64,000 bases of DNA from NCBI RefSeq assembly GCF_000829435.1, contig NZ_JXRP01000019.1, forward strand, positions 186,001 through 250,000, read 5' to 3'. Under the pieces are notes generated by a model. The model made no database searches and was not told the origin of the DNA. It saw only the letters and a program-made list of their open reading frames with translations. Numbering within the stretch: position 1 is the stretch's first letter; each line of letters begins with the position of its first letter. Below, piece by piece: positions 56,966-64,000 of this stretch. The DNA is from Jeotgalibacillus soli (GTDB taxonomy: Bacteria > Bacillota > Bacilli > Bacillales > Jeotgalibacillaceae). A program made the position numbers and the translations under genes.

Positions 56966-57832
56966 TTATGATTGCGTTTTGCGGGTCAGTGTACGTTCAG
57001 CCGATTCAGCTGTATTAGCTAGCAGCATCGTTATCGTCATAGGGCCCACACCACCTGGAACAGGTGTTATGGCTCCTGCTTTAGGCAAGCAATTTTGATA
57101 ATCCACATCACCACATAGTTTTCCTTCATCATCTCGATTCATTCCAACATCGATAATGACGGCACCATCTTTAATATGATCCGCAGTAATTAAATTTCTG
57201 ATCCCTACTGCAGCAATAATGATATCTGCTTGTTTTGTATGATAGGCAAGATCTGCTGTACGAGAGTGGCAGTATGTAACCGTTGCATCTTCTTTTAATA
57301 AGAGCTGTCCCATAGGCTTTCCAACAATATTACTTCTACCTACTACGACGGCATGCTTTCCACGCAGTTCAACCTGCTCATATTTGAGCATTTCGATAAT
57401 CCCGTATGGCGTACACGGGTAAAATGCTTCCCCGCCAGTCATCAATCGACCTACATTAATTGGGTGAAAACCATCTACATCTTTATTAGGATCGATTGAT
57501 TCAATAATGTTTATTTCATCAATTTGAGAAGGCAGCGGCAACTGAACTAGAATACCGTGGATGGTATTGTCTTCATTCAGTTCATTCACTTTGTTAATTA
57601 AGCCTTCTTCCGTTGTATCATCAGCAAGCTCAATTAGTACTGAGTGCATACCAATTTTTTCGCAAGCCTTTCGTTTCATGCTTACATAGGTTCTAGAAGC
57701 TTGATTGTTTCCTACTAAAATAACCGCAAGTCCAGGCGTGATACCTTTTTCTTTTAACTGGCTGACCCGTTCTGCAGTTGTGCTTTGTATATGTTGTGCA
57801 ATTTTTTTACCATCTATTATACTTGCAGTCAT
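56966..57832 (-). CDS. folD: Bifunctional methylenetetrahydrofolate dehydrogenase/cyclohydrolase
   Basis: Interconverts methylene-, methenyl- and formyl-tetrahydrofolate in one-carbon metabolism, 288 aa. Active-site Tyr49 and Lys53 (YVSMK), QLPLP, the NADP loop [11 protein letters not shown] and the signature [10 protein letters not shown] are present. Follows nusB by 24 bp. Confidence 0.96.
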   Translation of the reverse strand: MTASIIDGKKIAQHIQSTTAERVSQLKEKGITPGLAVILVGNNQASRTYVSMKRKACEKIGMHSVLIELADDTTEEGLINKVNELNEDNTIHGILVQLPLPSQIDEINIIESIDPNKDVDGFHPINVGRLMTGGEAFYPCTPYGIIEMLKYEQVELRGKHAVVVGRSNIVGKPMGQLLLKEDATVTYCHSRTADLAYHTKQADIIIAAVGIRNLITADHIKDGAVIIDVGMNRDDEGKLCGDVDYQNCLPKAGAITPVPGGVGPMTITMLLANTAESAERTLTRKTQS

Positions 57833-57856
57833 ATCGTTTTTTGCCTCCCGTGATTG

Positions 57857-58261
57857 TTAATCCCGTGAATAAAGCGTATTGACGATTTTAGATAATACTC
57901 CATTCACAAATTTGCTTGATTTTTCATCACCGAAACGCTTGGAAACTTCAATTGCTTCGTTAATAACGACATTATGAGGAACTTCATCTTGCTGATGCAG
58001 CAGCTCATAAAGTGCGATACGAAGAATGTTGCGATCGACTCTTGCTAAACGATCGAGTTTCCAGCGTTCGAGATGACTTTGGATCATGTTGTCTATATCT
58101 GCTTTATTGTCATATACACCGATAACAAGCAGTTCTAAATAACTGTCCATTGATTCTTCTTCTTCAAGTACATTTTGTAAGGCCTCGGCCGGCTCCATCT
58201 CATTCATATCCATTTGAAAAAGAGCCTGTAGGGCTTTTTCTCGGGCCGTTCGTCTTTTCAT
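57857..58261 (-). CDS. nusB: Transcription antitermination factor NusB
   Basis: Helical protein that binds boxA with NusE/S10 for rRNA antitermination, 134 aa. The RREKALQALFQ-like start (RRTAREKALQALF) and the C-terminal NEAIEVSKRFGDEKSSKFVNG block are characteristic. Co-transcribed with folD. Confidence 0.95.
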   Translation of the reverse strand: MKRRTAREKALQALFQMDMNEMEPAEALQNVLEEEESMDSYLELLVIGVYDNKADIDNMIQSHLERWKLDRLARVDRNILRIALYELLHQQDEVPHNVVINEAIEVSKRFGDEKSSKFVNGVLSKIVNTLYSRD

Positions 58262-58391
58262 TTTTTACTAAACTCCTTCACTCATTGCGTAAAAATCCAT
58301 GTCATAAAAAGATAATAGCACAAAATAGCATGACAAACCTAACGGAACTTTGAAAATCCCTATTTTCAAAAAACTCCTTGTATTAAAAAAT

Positions 58392-58427
58392 TTAAAAAAA
58401 CAGGTGCACGACCACCGTGCACCTGTT
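58392..58427 (-). terminator. Terminator of the accBC-yqhY operon
   Basis: A perfect 12-bp stem AACAGGTGCACG with a 5-nt loop and seven T on the minus strand, 7 bp after the yqhY stop. Confidence 0.9.
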
Positions 58428-58433
58428 CCATGC

Positions 58434-58853
58434 TCAAACTTCTATTTCATCTTCGAATTCTGCTTTAGGTGCTTCAAACTGAACCCCTACTACATGAATG
58501 TTTACTTCTTCAGCAAGAAGTGCAGTCATATTCTGGAGAGTTTGTCGAATGTTATCCTGAATTTTTTGGGCTACAGATGGGATAGAAACACCAAATTTGA
58601 TGGTGCAATAAACATCAACGATGATACCGTCTTCTCCAAGCTCCACTTTCACCCCTTTGCCATGGTTTTTTTTACCAAGTCGTTCAGCAACACCCGACGC
58701 AAAGTTTCCGCGCATTTGGGCTACACCTTCCACTTCTGAAGCCGCGATCCCTGCAATAACTTCGATTACCTCTGGAGCAATCTCAATTTTCCCAAGCTGA
58801 TTATGTTCTAGGCTGTTCATCTGCAGTAATGGGGATTGTTGGTTTTCTGCCAT
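58434..58853 (-). CDS. yqhY: Asp23-family protein YqhY
   Basis: A 139-aa Asp23/Gls24 protein (IEIAPEVIEVIAGIAASEVEGV and a hydrophobic VDVYCTIKFGVSIP strand). In B. subtilis YqhY affects acetyl-CoA carboxylase activity and is encoded with accBC, as here. ATG at 58853 has AGGAGG 8 bp upstream. Confidence 0.92.
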   Translation of the reverse strand: MAENQQSPLLQMNSLEHNQLGKIEIAPEVIEVIAGIAASEVEGVAQMRGNFASGVAERLGKKNHGKGVKVELGEDGIIVDVYCTIKFGVSIPSVAQKIQDNIRQTLQNMTALLAEEVNIHVVGVQFEAPKAEFEDEIEV

Positions 58854-58865
58854 GATCGGCACCTC

Positions 58866-60227
58866 CTAAACATTCTCTTTAGACATTACATCATATGTTT
58901 CCAAAAATTTCGTATTAAAATCTCCACTAACAAAGGTTTCATGCTCCAATAATCTTAAATGGAATGGAATCGTAGTATGAATACCCTCAATGACGAATTC
59001 AGCTAGTGCTCTTTTCATTTTTGCAATCGCTTCTTCTCGAGTTGCTCCATGTGTGATTACTTTTGCTATCATTGAATCATAATATGGAGGAATGCTGTAA
59101 CCAGGATATGCAGCGGAATCCACTCGCACACCTAATCCACCTGGCGGTAAGTACATATTAATTTTGCCAGGCGAAGGCATAAAATTCTTTTCAGGATTTT
59201 CTGCATTAATACGGCACTCAATTGACCACCCGTTAAAGGTAACATCCTTTTGCTTCAGGCTAAGCGGTTCACCCGATGCTACAAGAATTTGTTCTTTAAT
59301 TAAATCAACACCCGTCACCATCTCTGTTACAGGATGCTCAACTTGTATTCGGGTATTCATTTCCATGAAATAAAATGACTGTTGGCGGTGATCGTAAATA
59401 AACTCGACAGTACCAGCGCCTGTATAGTTTACTGCCTGAGCAGCTTTAACAGCCGCCTCACCCATTTGGCTTCGAATACCTTGATCTAGTGCAGGAGATG
59501 GTGTTTCTTCAAGCAGCTTTTGGAGGCGTCGCTGAATCGTGCAATCTCTCTCTCCTAAATGTATAACGGAACCGTGCTGATCAGCCATTACTTGGATCTC
59601 TACATGTCGGAAATCCTCGATAAACTTCTCTATGTAAACTCCCGGATTTCCAAATGCGGTTTCTGCTTCTTTCTGGGTAATCTTGAGGCCCTTTATTAAT
59701 TCTTCCTCTGTCCTAGCAACGCGAATTCCTTTACCGCCGCCGCCTGCTGTCGCTTTAATAATAATAGGATAGCCCATTTCTTCAGCCAGTTCGATTGCAT
59801 CTTCGACAGACTCAATGATGCCTTTAGATCCAGGCACAACAGGTACTCCTGCTTCTCTCATCGTTTCCCTCGCTACGTCCTTGGTTCCCATTTTCGAAAT
59901 CGCTTCCGGACTTGGGCCGATAAAGATAATATTGCATTCTCTGCAGAGTTCAGCAAAAGCTACGTTTTCAGCTAAAAAGCCATATCCTGGATGAATCGCG
60001 TCACAGTCAGTCAGCTTCGCTACACTAATCACATTTGTAAAATTTAAATAGCTGTCTTTAGATGAATTTGGACCAATACAATAAGCCTCATCTGCCATTT
60101 GAACATGAAGCGATTCTCGGTCTGCTTCTGAATATACAGCAACCGTTTCAATATCCATTTCACGACATGCTCGGATAATTCGAACCGCGATTTCTCCACG
60201 GTTTGCAATCAATATTTTTTTGATCAT
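58866..60227 (-). CDS. accC: Acetyl-CoA carboxylase, biotin carboxylase subunit
   Basis: ATP-grasp enzyme that carboxylates biotin on AccB, 453 aa. Biotin carboxylase N-terminal domain ([13 protein letters not shown]), the ATP glycine loop GGGGKGIR and [14 protein letters not shown] are visible. First committed step of fatty acid synthesis; it might also serve the propionyl-CoA carboxylase beta subunit at 4.7 kb. Confidence 0.97.
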   Translation of the reverse strand: MIKKILIANRGEIAVRIIRACREMDIETVAVYSEADRESLHVQMADEAYCIGPNSSKDSYLNFTNVISVAKLTDCDAIHPGYGFLAENVAFAELCRECNIIFIGPSPEAISKMGTKDVARETMREAGVPVVPGSKGIIESVEDAIELAEEMGYPIIIKATAGGGGKGIRVARTEEELIKGLKITQKEAETAFGNPGVYIEKFIEDFRHVEIQVMADQHGSVIHLGERDCTIQRRLQKLLEETPSPALDQGIRSQMGEAAVKAAQAVNYTGAGTVEFIYDHRQQSFYFMEMNTRIQVEHPVTEMVTGVDLIKEQILVASGEPLSLKQKDVTFNGWSIECRINAENPEKNFMPSPGKINMYLPPGGLGVRVDSAAYPGYSIPPYYDSMIAKVITHGATREEAIAKMKRALAEFVIEGIHTTIPFHLRLLEHETFVSGDFNTKFLETYDVMSKENV

Positions 60228-60243
60228 TCGTATTCTCTCCTTA

Positions 60244-60762
60244 CTAGGCCTTTACGAGAAAAAGAGGCTGACCATATTCTACAAGCTGGCCGTCTTTAAC
60301 AAGGATTTCGACAATTTCTCCATCCACTTCGGCTTCAATTTCATTAAATAGCTTCATTGCTTCTACGATACAAACCGTAGTACTTGCTGAAACTTTACTT
60401 CCTACTTTTACAAAAGGGTCAACATCTGGAGAAGATGCGTGATAGTATGTGCCAACCATCGGAGATGTAATTTCTATAAGGTTGTTTGTACTTTCTGCAA
60501 CCGCTTCTTGCTTAGGCTGTTCTTCTCTTGGGTTTGGCTCCGCTTTATTCTCTTCTTCACGAATTACCGCTTCTTGTACAGCAGCAGCATTTACCGTTTC
60601 AACAGTATGGTTGTTAGCGGCTGTTTGTGTCTTAGTATCTTTTGCTGTTTTTTTCAGTTTTAGTTTTGCTCCATCTTGTTCATAAGTGAATTCATCGATT
60701 GATGATTGATCAATAAGTTTAATAATTTCACGAATCTCTTGTACTTTTAGCATCGTTGACAC
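60244..60762 (-). CDS. accB: Acetyl-CoA carboxylase biotin carboxyl carrier protein
   Basis: Carries biotin on Lys137 in EAMKLFNE, 172 aa, with an Ala/Glu-rich linker before the C-terminal biotinyl domain. First gene of accB-accC-yqhY, 16 bp before accC, with its own extended -10 promoter. Confidence 0.96.
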   Translation of the reverse strand: MSTMLKVQEIREIIKLIDQSSIDEFTYEQDGAKLKLKKTAKDTKTQTAANNHTVETVNAAAVQEAVIREEENKAEPNPREEQPKQEAVAESTNNLIEITSPMVGTYYHASSPDVDPFVKVGSKVSASTTVCIVEAMKLFNEIEAEVDGEIVEILVKDGQLVEYGQPLFLVKA

Positions 60763-60810
60763 TCCTTGACCTATAATAATTAGTAGCTGCTCTTAATATC
60801 ATACGATAAT

Positions 60811-60839
60811 AGTATACCATAATTCAACTTGGCGTTTAA
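60811..60839 (-). promoter_or_regulatory. Extended -10 promoter of accB
   Basis: TGGTATACT (TGn extended -10) with TTAAAC 17 bp upstream on the minus strand. Confidence 0.55.
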
Positions 60840-60935
60840 AAATGTTCTTTATGCATACCAAATCATGTTTATACTTTCCTTATTGTATCATAATTTAATT
60901 CAGAAAAAATACTGAACGCCGTACACACGCATTAA

Positions 60936-60965
60936 AGAGGACTGGCTTTAGTCTGCCAGTCCTCT
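60936..60965 (-). terminator. Terminator of the spoIIIA operon
   Basis: A perfect 11-bp stem AGAGGACTGGC with an 8-nt loop, 20 bp after the spoIIIAH stop; only a weak T-run follows. Confidence 0.75.
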
Positions 60966-60984
60966 CCATCATCATTTATAGATT

Positions 60985-61623
60985 TTATTCACCTTCAACC
61001 TGATCTAAATTTTCAGTTATGTCTTCTGTTACTTCTTCACTTTCAGCTCCAGCTTCGCTATCGCCTTCGGCAGAAGCTTCGTTTGATTGAAATTTCACAT
61101 TAACTTGTTTTGTATCTCCAAATTCTTGTCGTGCAAGCTGGATCAGCGCATTTGCGTCCGCCTTCGAGTGTTCCTCCGCTATCACGGTAATTAGAACCTG
61201 ATTTTCATCTGTGCGAACAAGGGCATCTTGATAGTCGAGCGCCTTAATCATGGTTTCCATCATCGCCTCCTTCGATGCCATTTTCACGAGTTCATCCATC
61301 TCATTAAATGCCTCATTCTTTTCAGATGATGTAAACTCATTTGAGGCCACCTTTGCTGTGAGCTGCTCTTTTAATGCATTACGCTCATCCTGCAGCTGCA
61401 TTCGAAGCACTTCAAAAAGCTCACCCTCAACCGCTTCTGCATTCACATCCACATCTTCCTCAAGTACCCACTGCTCCCCATCTTCTCCAAGCACCATATC
61501 TGCATCCCCATCGGGAACAAAGGGGGAGGCTTGGTCTCCTGGTGATGTTACGTAATAAACAGAAAGTACAACAACGAGGCTTAACATTGTTAAAAGCCAA
61601 ACGGTTTGTTTTTTCAGCATCAT
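60985..61623 (-). CDS. spoIIIAH: Stage III sporulation protein AH
   Basis: Mother-cell half of the AH-Q channel across the engulfed forespore, 212 aa. One N-terminal membrane helix (8-25), an acidic linker, then a ring-building domain of the EscJ type. GGAGGA lies 10 bp upstream; the next codon is also ATG. Ends in an acidic, low-complexity tail. Confidence 0.93.
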   Translation of the reverse strand: MMLKKQTVWLLTMLSLVVVLSVYYVTSPGDQASPFVPDGDADMVLGEDGEQWVLEEDVDVNAEAVEGELFEVLRMQLQDERNALKEQLTAKVASNEFTSSEKNEAFNEMDELVKMASKEAMMETMIKALDYQDALVRTDENQVLITVIAEEHSKADANALIQLARQEFGDTKQVNVKFQSNEASAEGDSEAGAESEEVTEDITENLDQVEGE

Positions 61624-61626
61624 ATC

Positions 61627-62241
61627 TCACGACTCCTCCTGTTTAACTGGTATTACAGCCACACGATGTGTAGAAATGTCTAAGACTCGAGCTACAGCCT
61701 CAGTAATCCATTTTTTCACTTTTATTTGATCTGCTCCTTCCGCCACAATCATGACACCAAGAACAGTAGGCTTTTCAATATGACTTATAAAAGGACCGCT
61801 TTGTGATTGGTTTCCAGTGACAAGCTGACTGCTTGATGACTGCCGATCAGTTGTAGAGTGTTCTTCTCCATTATTTTCACTGGTTTGATCATGCTGAAGC
61901 GTTTGATCCTTTTCATACACTTTCCGTTCACTTGAAGCGACATTGACCATTACCTGTACATTCTTTGTCCCAAGAGCTACCTGCAGCATATCGACTAATT
62001 GGTGTTCAATCTCTTTTTCCATCTGCCGAAAGCTTTTATCTGCTGATGTTTGTTCATCAACTGCTGATGCCTCTGGACTCGACGGCAGAAGTGGTTTTTC
62101 TACTTGATTGTTCTGCAAAATCAAAAGGAGCATGCCCGCTACCACGAGAACAATAATTAGCTGAATTTTCCGATTTGGTGTTGGGTCTCTAGAGAAAGAA
62201 AAGCGGTCCTTTAGCTTGTCCCATGCATTTTTTTGCTCCAC
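61627..62241 (-). CDS. spoIIIAG: Stage III sporulation protein AG
   Basis: Ring-forming membrane protein of the feeding-tube channel, 204 aa. Membrane helix at about 26-43, a Ser/Thr/Gln-rich insertion, and a C-terminal ring-building domain (PTVLGVMIVAEGAD). Three bases separate it from spoIIIAH. Confidence 0.93.
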   Translation of the reverse strand: MEQKNAWDKLKDRFSFSRDPTPNRKIQLIIVLVVAGMLLLILQNNQVEKPLLPSSPEASAVDEQTSADKSFRQMEKEIEHQLVDMLQVALGTKNVQVMVNVASSERKVYEKDQTLQHDQTSENNGEEHSTTDRQSSSSQLVTGNQSQSGPFISHIEKPTVLGVMIVAEGADQIKVKKWITEAVARVLDISTHRVAVIPVKQEES

Positions 62242-62245
62242 GTTG

Positions 62246-62776
62246 TCACTCCTCTTTCAACACTAATCTAATTGAATCATCCGGCACCCCCCATTCACCC
62301 GCAAGAAGTTTAATTAATTGATGGTTGTCCACCTCTGTGATCGGAGTAACATGAAGAACAACTTCGATTTCTCCTGTGAACGTTTCGATCGTAGAATTAT
62401 GCGGCCATACTGTGACAGTCGAGAGCTCTACCCCAAAATTTTCTTGAACAATTGGTTTAGCCTGTCTCGTTAATTGATCAGCGACCTCTTTCCATATGTA
62501 TGATTGATGTTTGTTATTCATGTCACTGATGATCAATTCTCCCTCTTCCTGCTGCATTTGAATCTCTTCTTCCATCAAAGGAAATGACACTGTAAGGAGC
62601 TCATCATTCTGACGGACGAAATAAATTAATGGCTCCAACAGTAAAAGCAGCAGCAAACTACCTAAAACTAGCCGAACAAAAGGTCGCCAGCTGTTTGCTG
62701 GTAATAGCAGGTCAGAAAGAGCCATTAACACAATAAGTACGAGTAATTGTGAAATCCACTGATAGATCGCTCCCAC
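62246..62776 (-). CDS. spoIIIAF: Stage III sporulation protein AF
   Basis: Membrane protein of the SpoIIIA complex, 176 aa, with two N-terminal membrane helices (about 6-26 and 32-53) and an alpha/beta extracytoplasmic domain. GTG at 62776 is chosen: AAGGAGG is 6 bp upstream and the N-terminus fits the family. An in-frame ATG at 62881 lies inside spoIIIAE. Confidence 0.9.
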   Translation of the reverse strand: MGAIYQWISQLLVLIVLMALSDLLLPANSWRPFVRLVLGSLLLLLLLEPLIYFVRQNDELLTVSFPLMEEEIQMQQEEGELIISDMNNKHQSYIWKEVADQLTRQAKPIVQENFGVELSTVTVWPHNSTIETFTGEIEVVLHVTPITEVDNHQLIKLLAGEWGVPDDSIRLVLKEE

Positions 62777-62790
62777 ACCATGCCTCCTTT

Positions 62791-63945
62791 TCAACGGATC
62801 ATTAATGGTATATTGCTGACAAACAATAAAACCACAATCCCCAGTAAAAACATGATCGATACCAGCACCAATGCTGCACATAAGTGAAATAGCCCTTTAC
62901 TCACCGCATCTACTGCTTGTACCATTCCAGCGTGTCCAAGAGGCTCCATGATTACGGCACAGATCCGGTACATAAACGCTACAACTAATATTTTGATTGC
63001 AGGAAAGAGAATCATGATACCCAGCATTAACGCGCCTGCTAGCCCAACAGCATTTTTTGCCAGGACGGAAGAAGCTAAAACAAGATCAGTCGTATCCGCG
63101 ACAACCTTTCCAATAAACGGTATAAACTGTCCTGCAATCATTTTCACTGTTTTTGCTGCCACTCCATCTGCGACAGAAGTCGTAACCCCTTGGATGGAAA
63201 AGATGGTTAAGTAGATCATTACCACAACGCCAAGCAGCCATATTCCGATTTGTCTGCAAAGAGCGGCCATTTTCGCCGTGCTAAAAGATGTTGAGACTGT
63301 ATCTACAATATCAAGCAAAATGGATAAAACAAATAAAGGAATAAGTAGATGCTGCATCAGCCAATGACTAAACTGGACAATGAACAGCAGAAGCGGATGA
63401 GAAACAGCTGCTGTTGTAACACCTCCAGATAGGGTGATCATAGCTAAATAAAGCGGGAGTAATGCATACATAAAGTCAGCCATTAAGGCTACAGTATCCG
63501 TTATATACCCCACACAAATTGAGACACTTTCGATTACCACCATCAGCAGCAAACCAGTCATGGCAACTGAGCTTACTGCTGCAATTCCTTCTCTTGAAAA
63601 GGATTGCTGGATAGTTTGTAATAGGGAGCCGATCATTAGAATAATAAGCAGCCAAAGGATAATGTGTGAATTAACTGCGATTTCATGAAATACATAACGA
63701 ACAATACCTGACAGCCATTCACTAAATGAATCTTGCGGATTTGTTAATAAAGAAAGTAAATCCTGCCGAGTCAGCGAGGGTAAATACTCACCATATACAT
63801 CCGTTAATTGATCCCAAAAACCAAGCCACGCTTCGTGACTTTCATCCATCAACTGGTCATTGGTATTTGTTTCTAAAGGATTTGTTGAATTCATTTCATG
63901 GTCATTTTGTTGGGTCGGTTGATTGAGCTTCAAGCCTATATTCAC
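62791..63945 (-). CDS. spoIIIAE: Stage III sporulation protein AE
   Basis: Polytopic membrane protein of the SpoIIIA channel, up to 384 aa, with about seven hydrophobic segments from residue 95 onward, and the typical KMIAGQFIPFIGKVVADTTD stretch. The family normally has an N-terminal signal peptide; here the N-terminus is polar (NQPTQQND), and the start is uncertain. GTG 63945 has only GAAAGG touching it; TTG 63933 and ATG 63894 are alternatives. Confidence 0.88.
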   Translation of the reverse strand: MNIGLKLNQPTQQNDHEMNSTNPLETNTNDQLMDESHEAWLGFWDQLTDVYGEYLPSLTRQDLLSLLTNPQDSFSEWLSGIVRYVFHEIAVNSHIILWLLIILMIGSLLQTIQQSFSREGIAAVSSVAMTGLLLMVVIESVSICVGYITDTVALMADFMYALLPLYLAMITLSGGVTTAAVSHPLLLFIVQFSHWLMQHLLIPLFVLSILLDIVDTVSTSFSTAKMAALCRQIGIWLLGVVVMIYLTIFSIQGVTTSVADGVAAKTVKMIAGQFIPFIGKVVADTTDLVLASSVLAKNAVGLAGALMLGIMILFPAIKILVVAFMYRICAVIMEPLGHAGMVQAVDAVSKGLFHLCAALVLVSIMFLLGIVVLLFVSNIPLMIR

Positions 63946-63949
63946 CCTT

Positions 63950-64000
63950 TCAAGGTGCGACAGGCAACAATGTCAGCATTAGTTGTAACAACTCATAAAA
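63950..64000 (-). CDS. spoIIIAD: Stage III sporulation protein AD, C-terminal end (partial)
   Basis: The last 16 codons of a gene that continues beyond the window, ending LLQLMLTLLPVAP. The spacing pattern resembles the C-terminus of SpoIIIAD (leucine-rich helix then LxP), and the position directly before spoIIIAE agrees. Confidence 0.6.
   Translation of the reverse strand, partial: FYELLQLMLTLLPVAP

Overview
This window comes from a low-GC, endospore-forming Gram-positive bacterium of the Bacillaceae. It carries Spo0A, SpoIVB and the SpoIIIA cluster, strong AGGAGG-type ribosome sites, TTG and GTG starts, and a backbone gene order matching the yqjI to spoIIIA segment of Bacillus subtilis. 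No rRNA, tRNA or CRISPR array was seen. Nearly all backbone genes lie on the minus strand, so the window is read from right to left.

Right backbone (about 46.6-64.0 kb, minus strand): the C-terminus of spoIIIAD, then spoIIIAE-AF-AG-AH (engulfment channel), accB-accC-yqhY (fatty acid synthesis), nusB, folD, xseA-xseB-ispA, dxs-yqxC-ahrC-recN-spoIVB and spo0A. A 537-bp gap holding a structured hairpin, plus a separate dxs promoter, split ispA from dxs.

Accessory block (about 27.5-46.6 kb): between glpQ/yqiK and spo0A, where B. subtilis has other genes, lies a mixed-strand, partly very AT-rich region. It contains an envelope-stress operon (DUF4178, PspA, DUF4247 lipoprotein, DUF350, membrane spermidine-synthase-like protein) behind a near-perfect ECF sigma-W type promoter. 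It also contains an IS3 relic, selO, a P-loop kinase, a ROK sugar kinase, dbpA, rluF, exoA, a stand-alone hemD, a PIN toxin-antitoxin pair, tiny membrane proteins and several gene fragments.

Left backbone (0-27.5 kb, mostly minus strand): glpQ, yqzF (plus), bkdR and the branched-chain ketoacid operon ptb-bcd-buk-lpdV-bkdAA-bkdAB-bkdB. Next come mutA-mutB-meaB (methylmalonyl-CoA mutase and its chaperone), brxB, the artPQM amino-acid ABC transporter, yqjA, a 31-residue Prli42-like peptide (plus), methylmalonyl-CoA epimerase, a propionyl-CoA carboxylase beta subunit, an M20 peptidase, an orphan CheW, dinB and gndA.

How it works together: the bkd genes turn valine, isoleucine and leucine keto acids into acyl-CoAs. 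The carboxylase, epimerase and B12-dependent mutase can then take the propionyl-CoA released from valine and isoleucine to succinyl-CoA. A perfect cre box directly before mutA suggests carbon catabolite control. ARG-box-like sites overlap the artP promoter, and the arginine repressor AhrC is encoded in the same window. The most interesting item is the PspA/DUF350/aminopropyltransferase-like stress operon. The BkdR regulator is also notable: it lacks the sigma-54-contacting GAFTGA loop.
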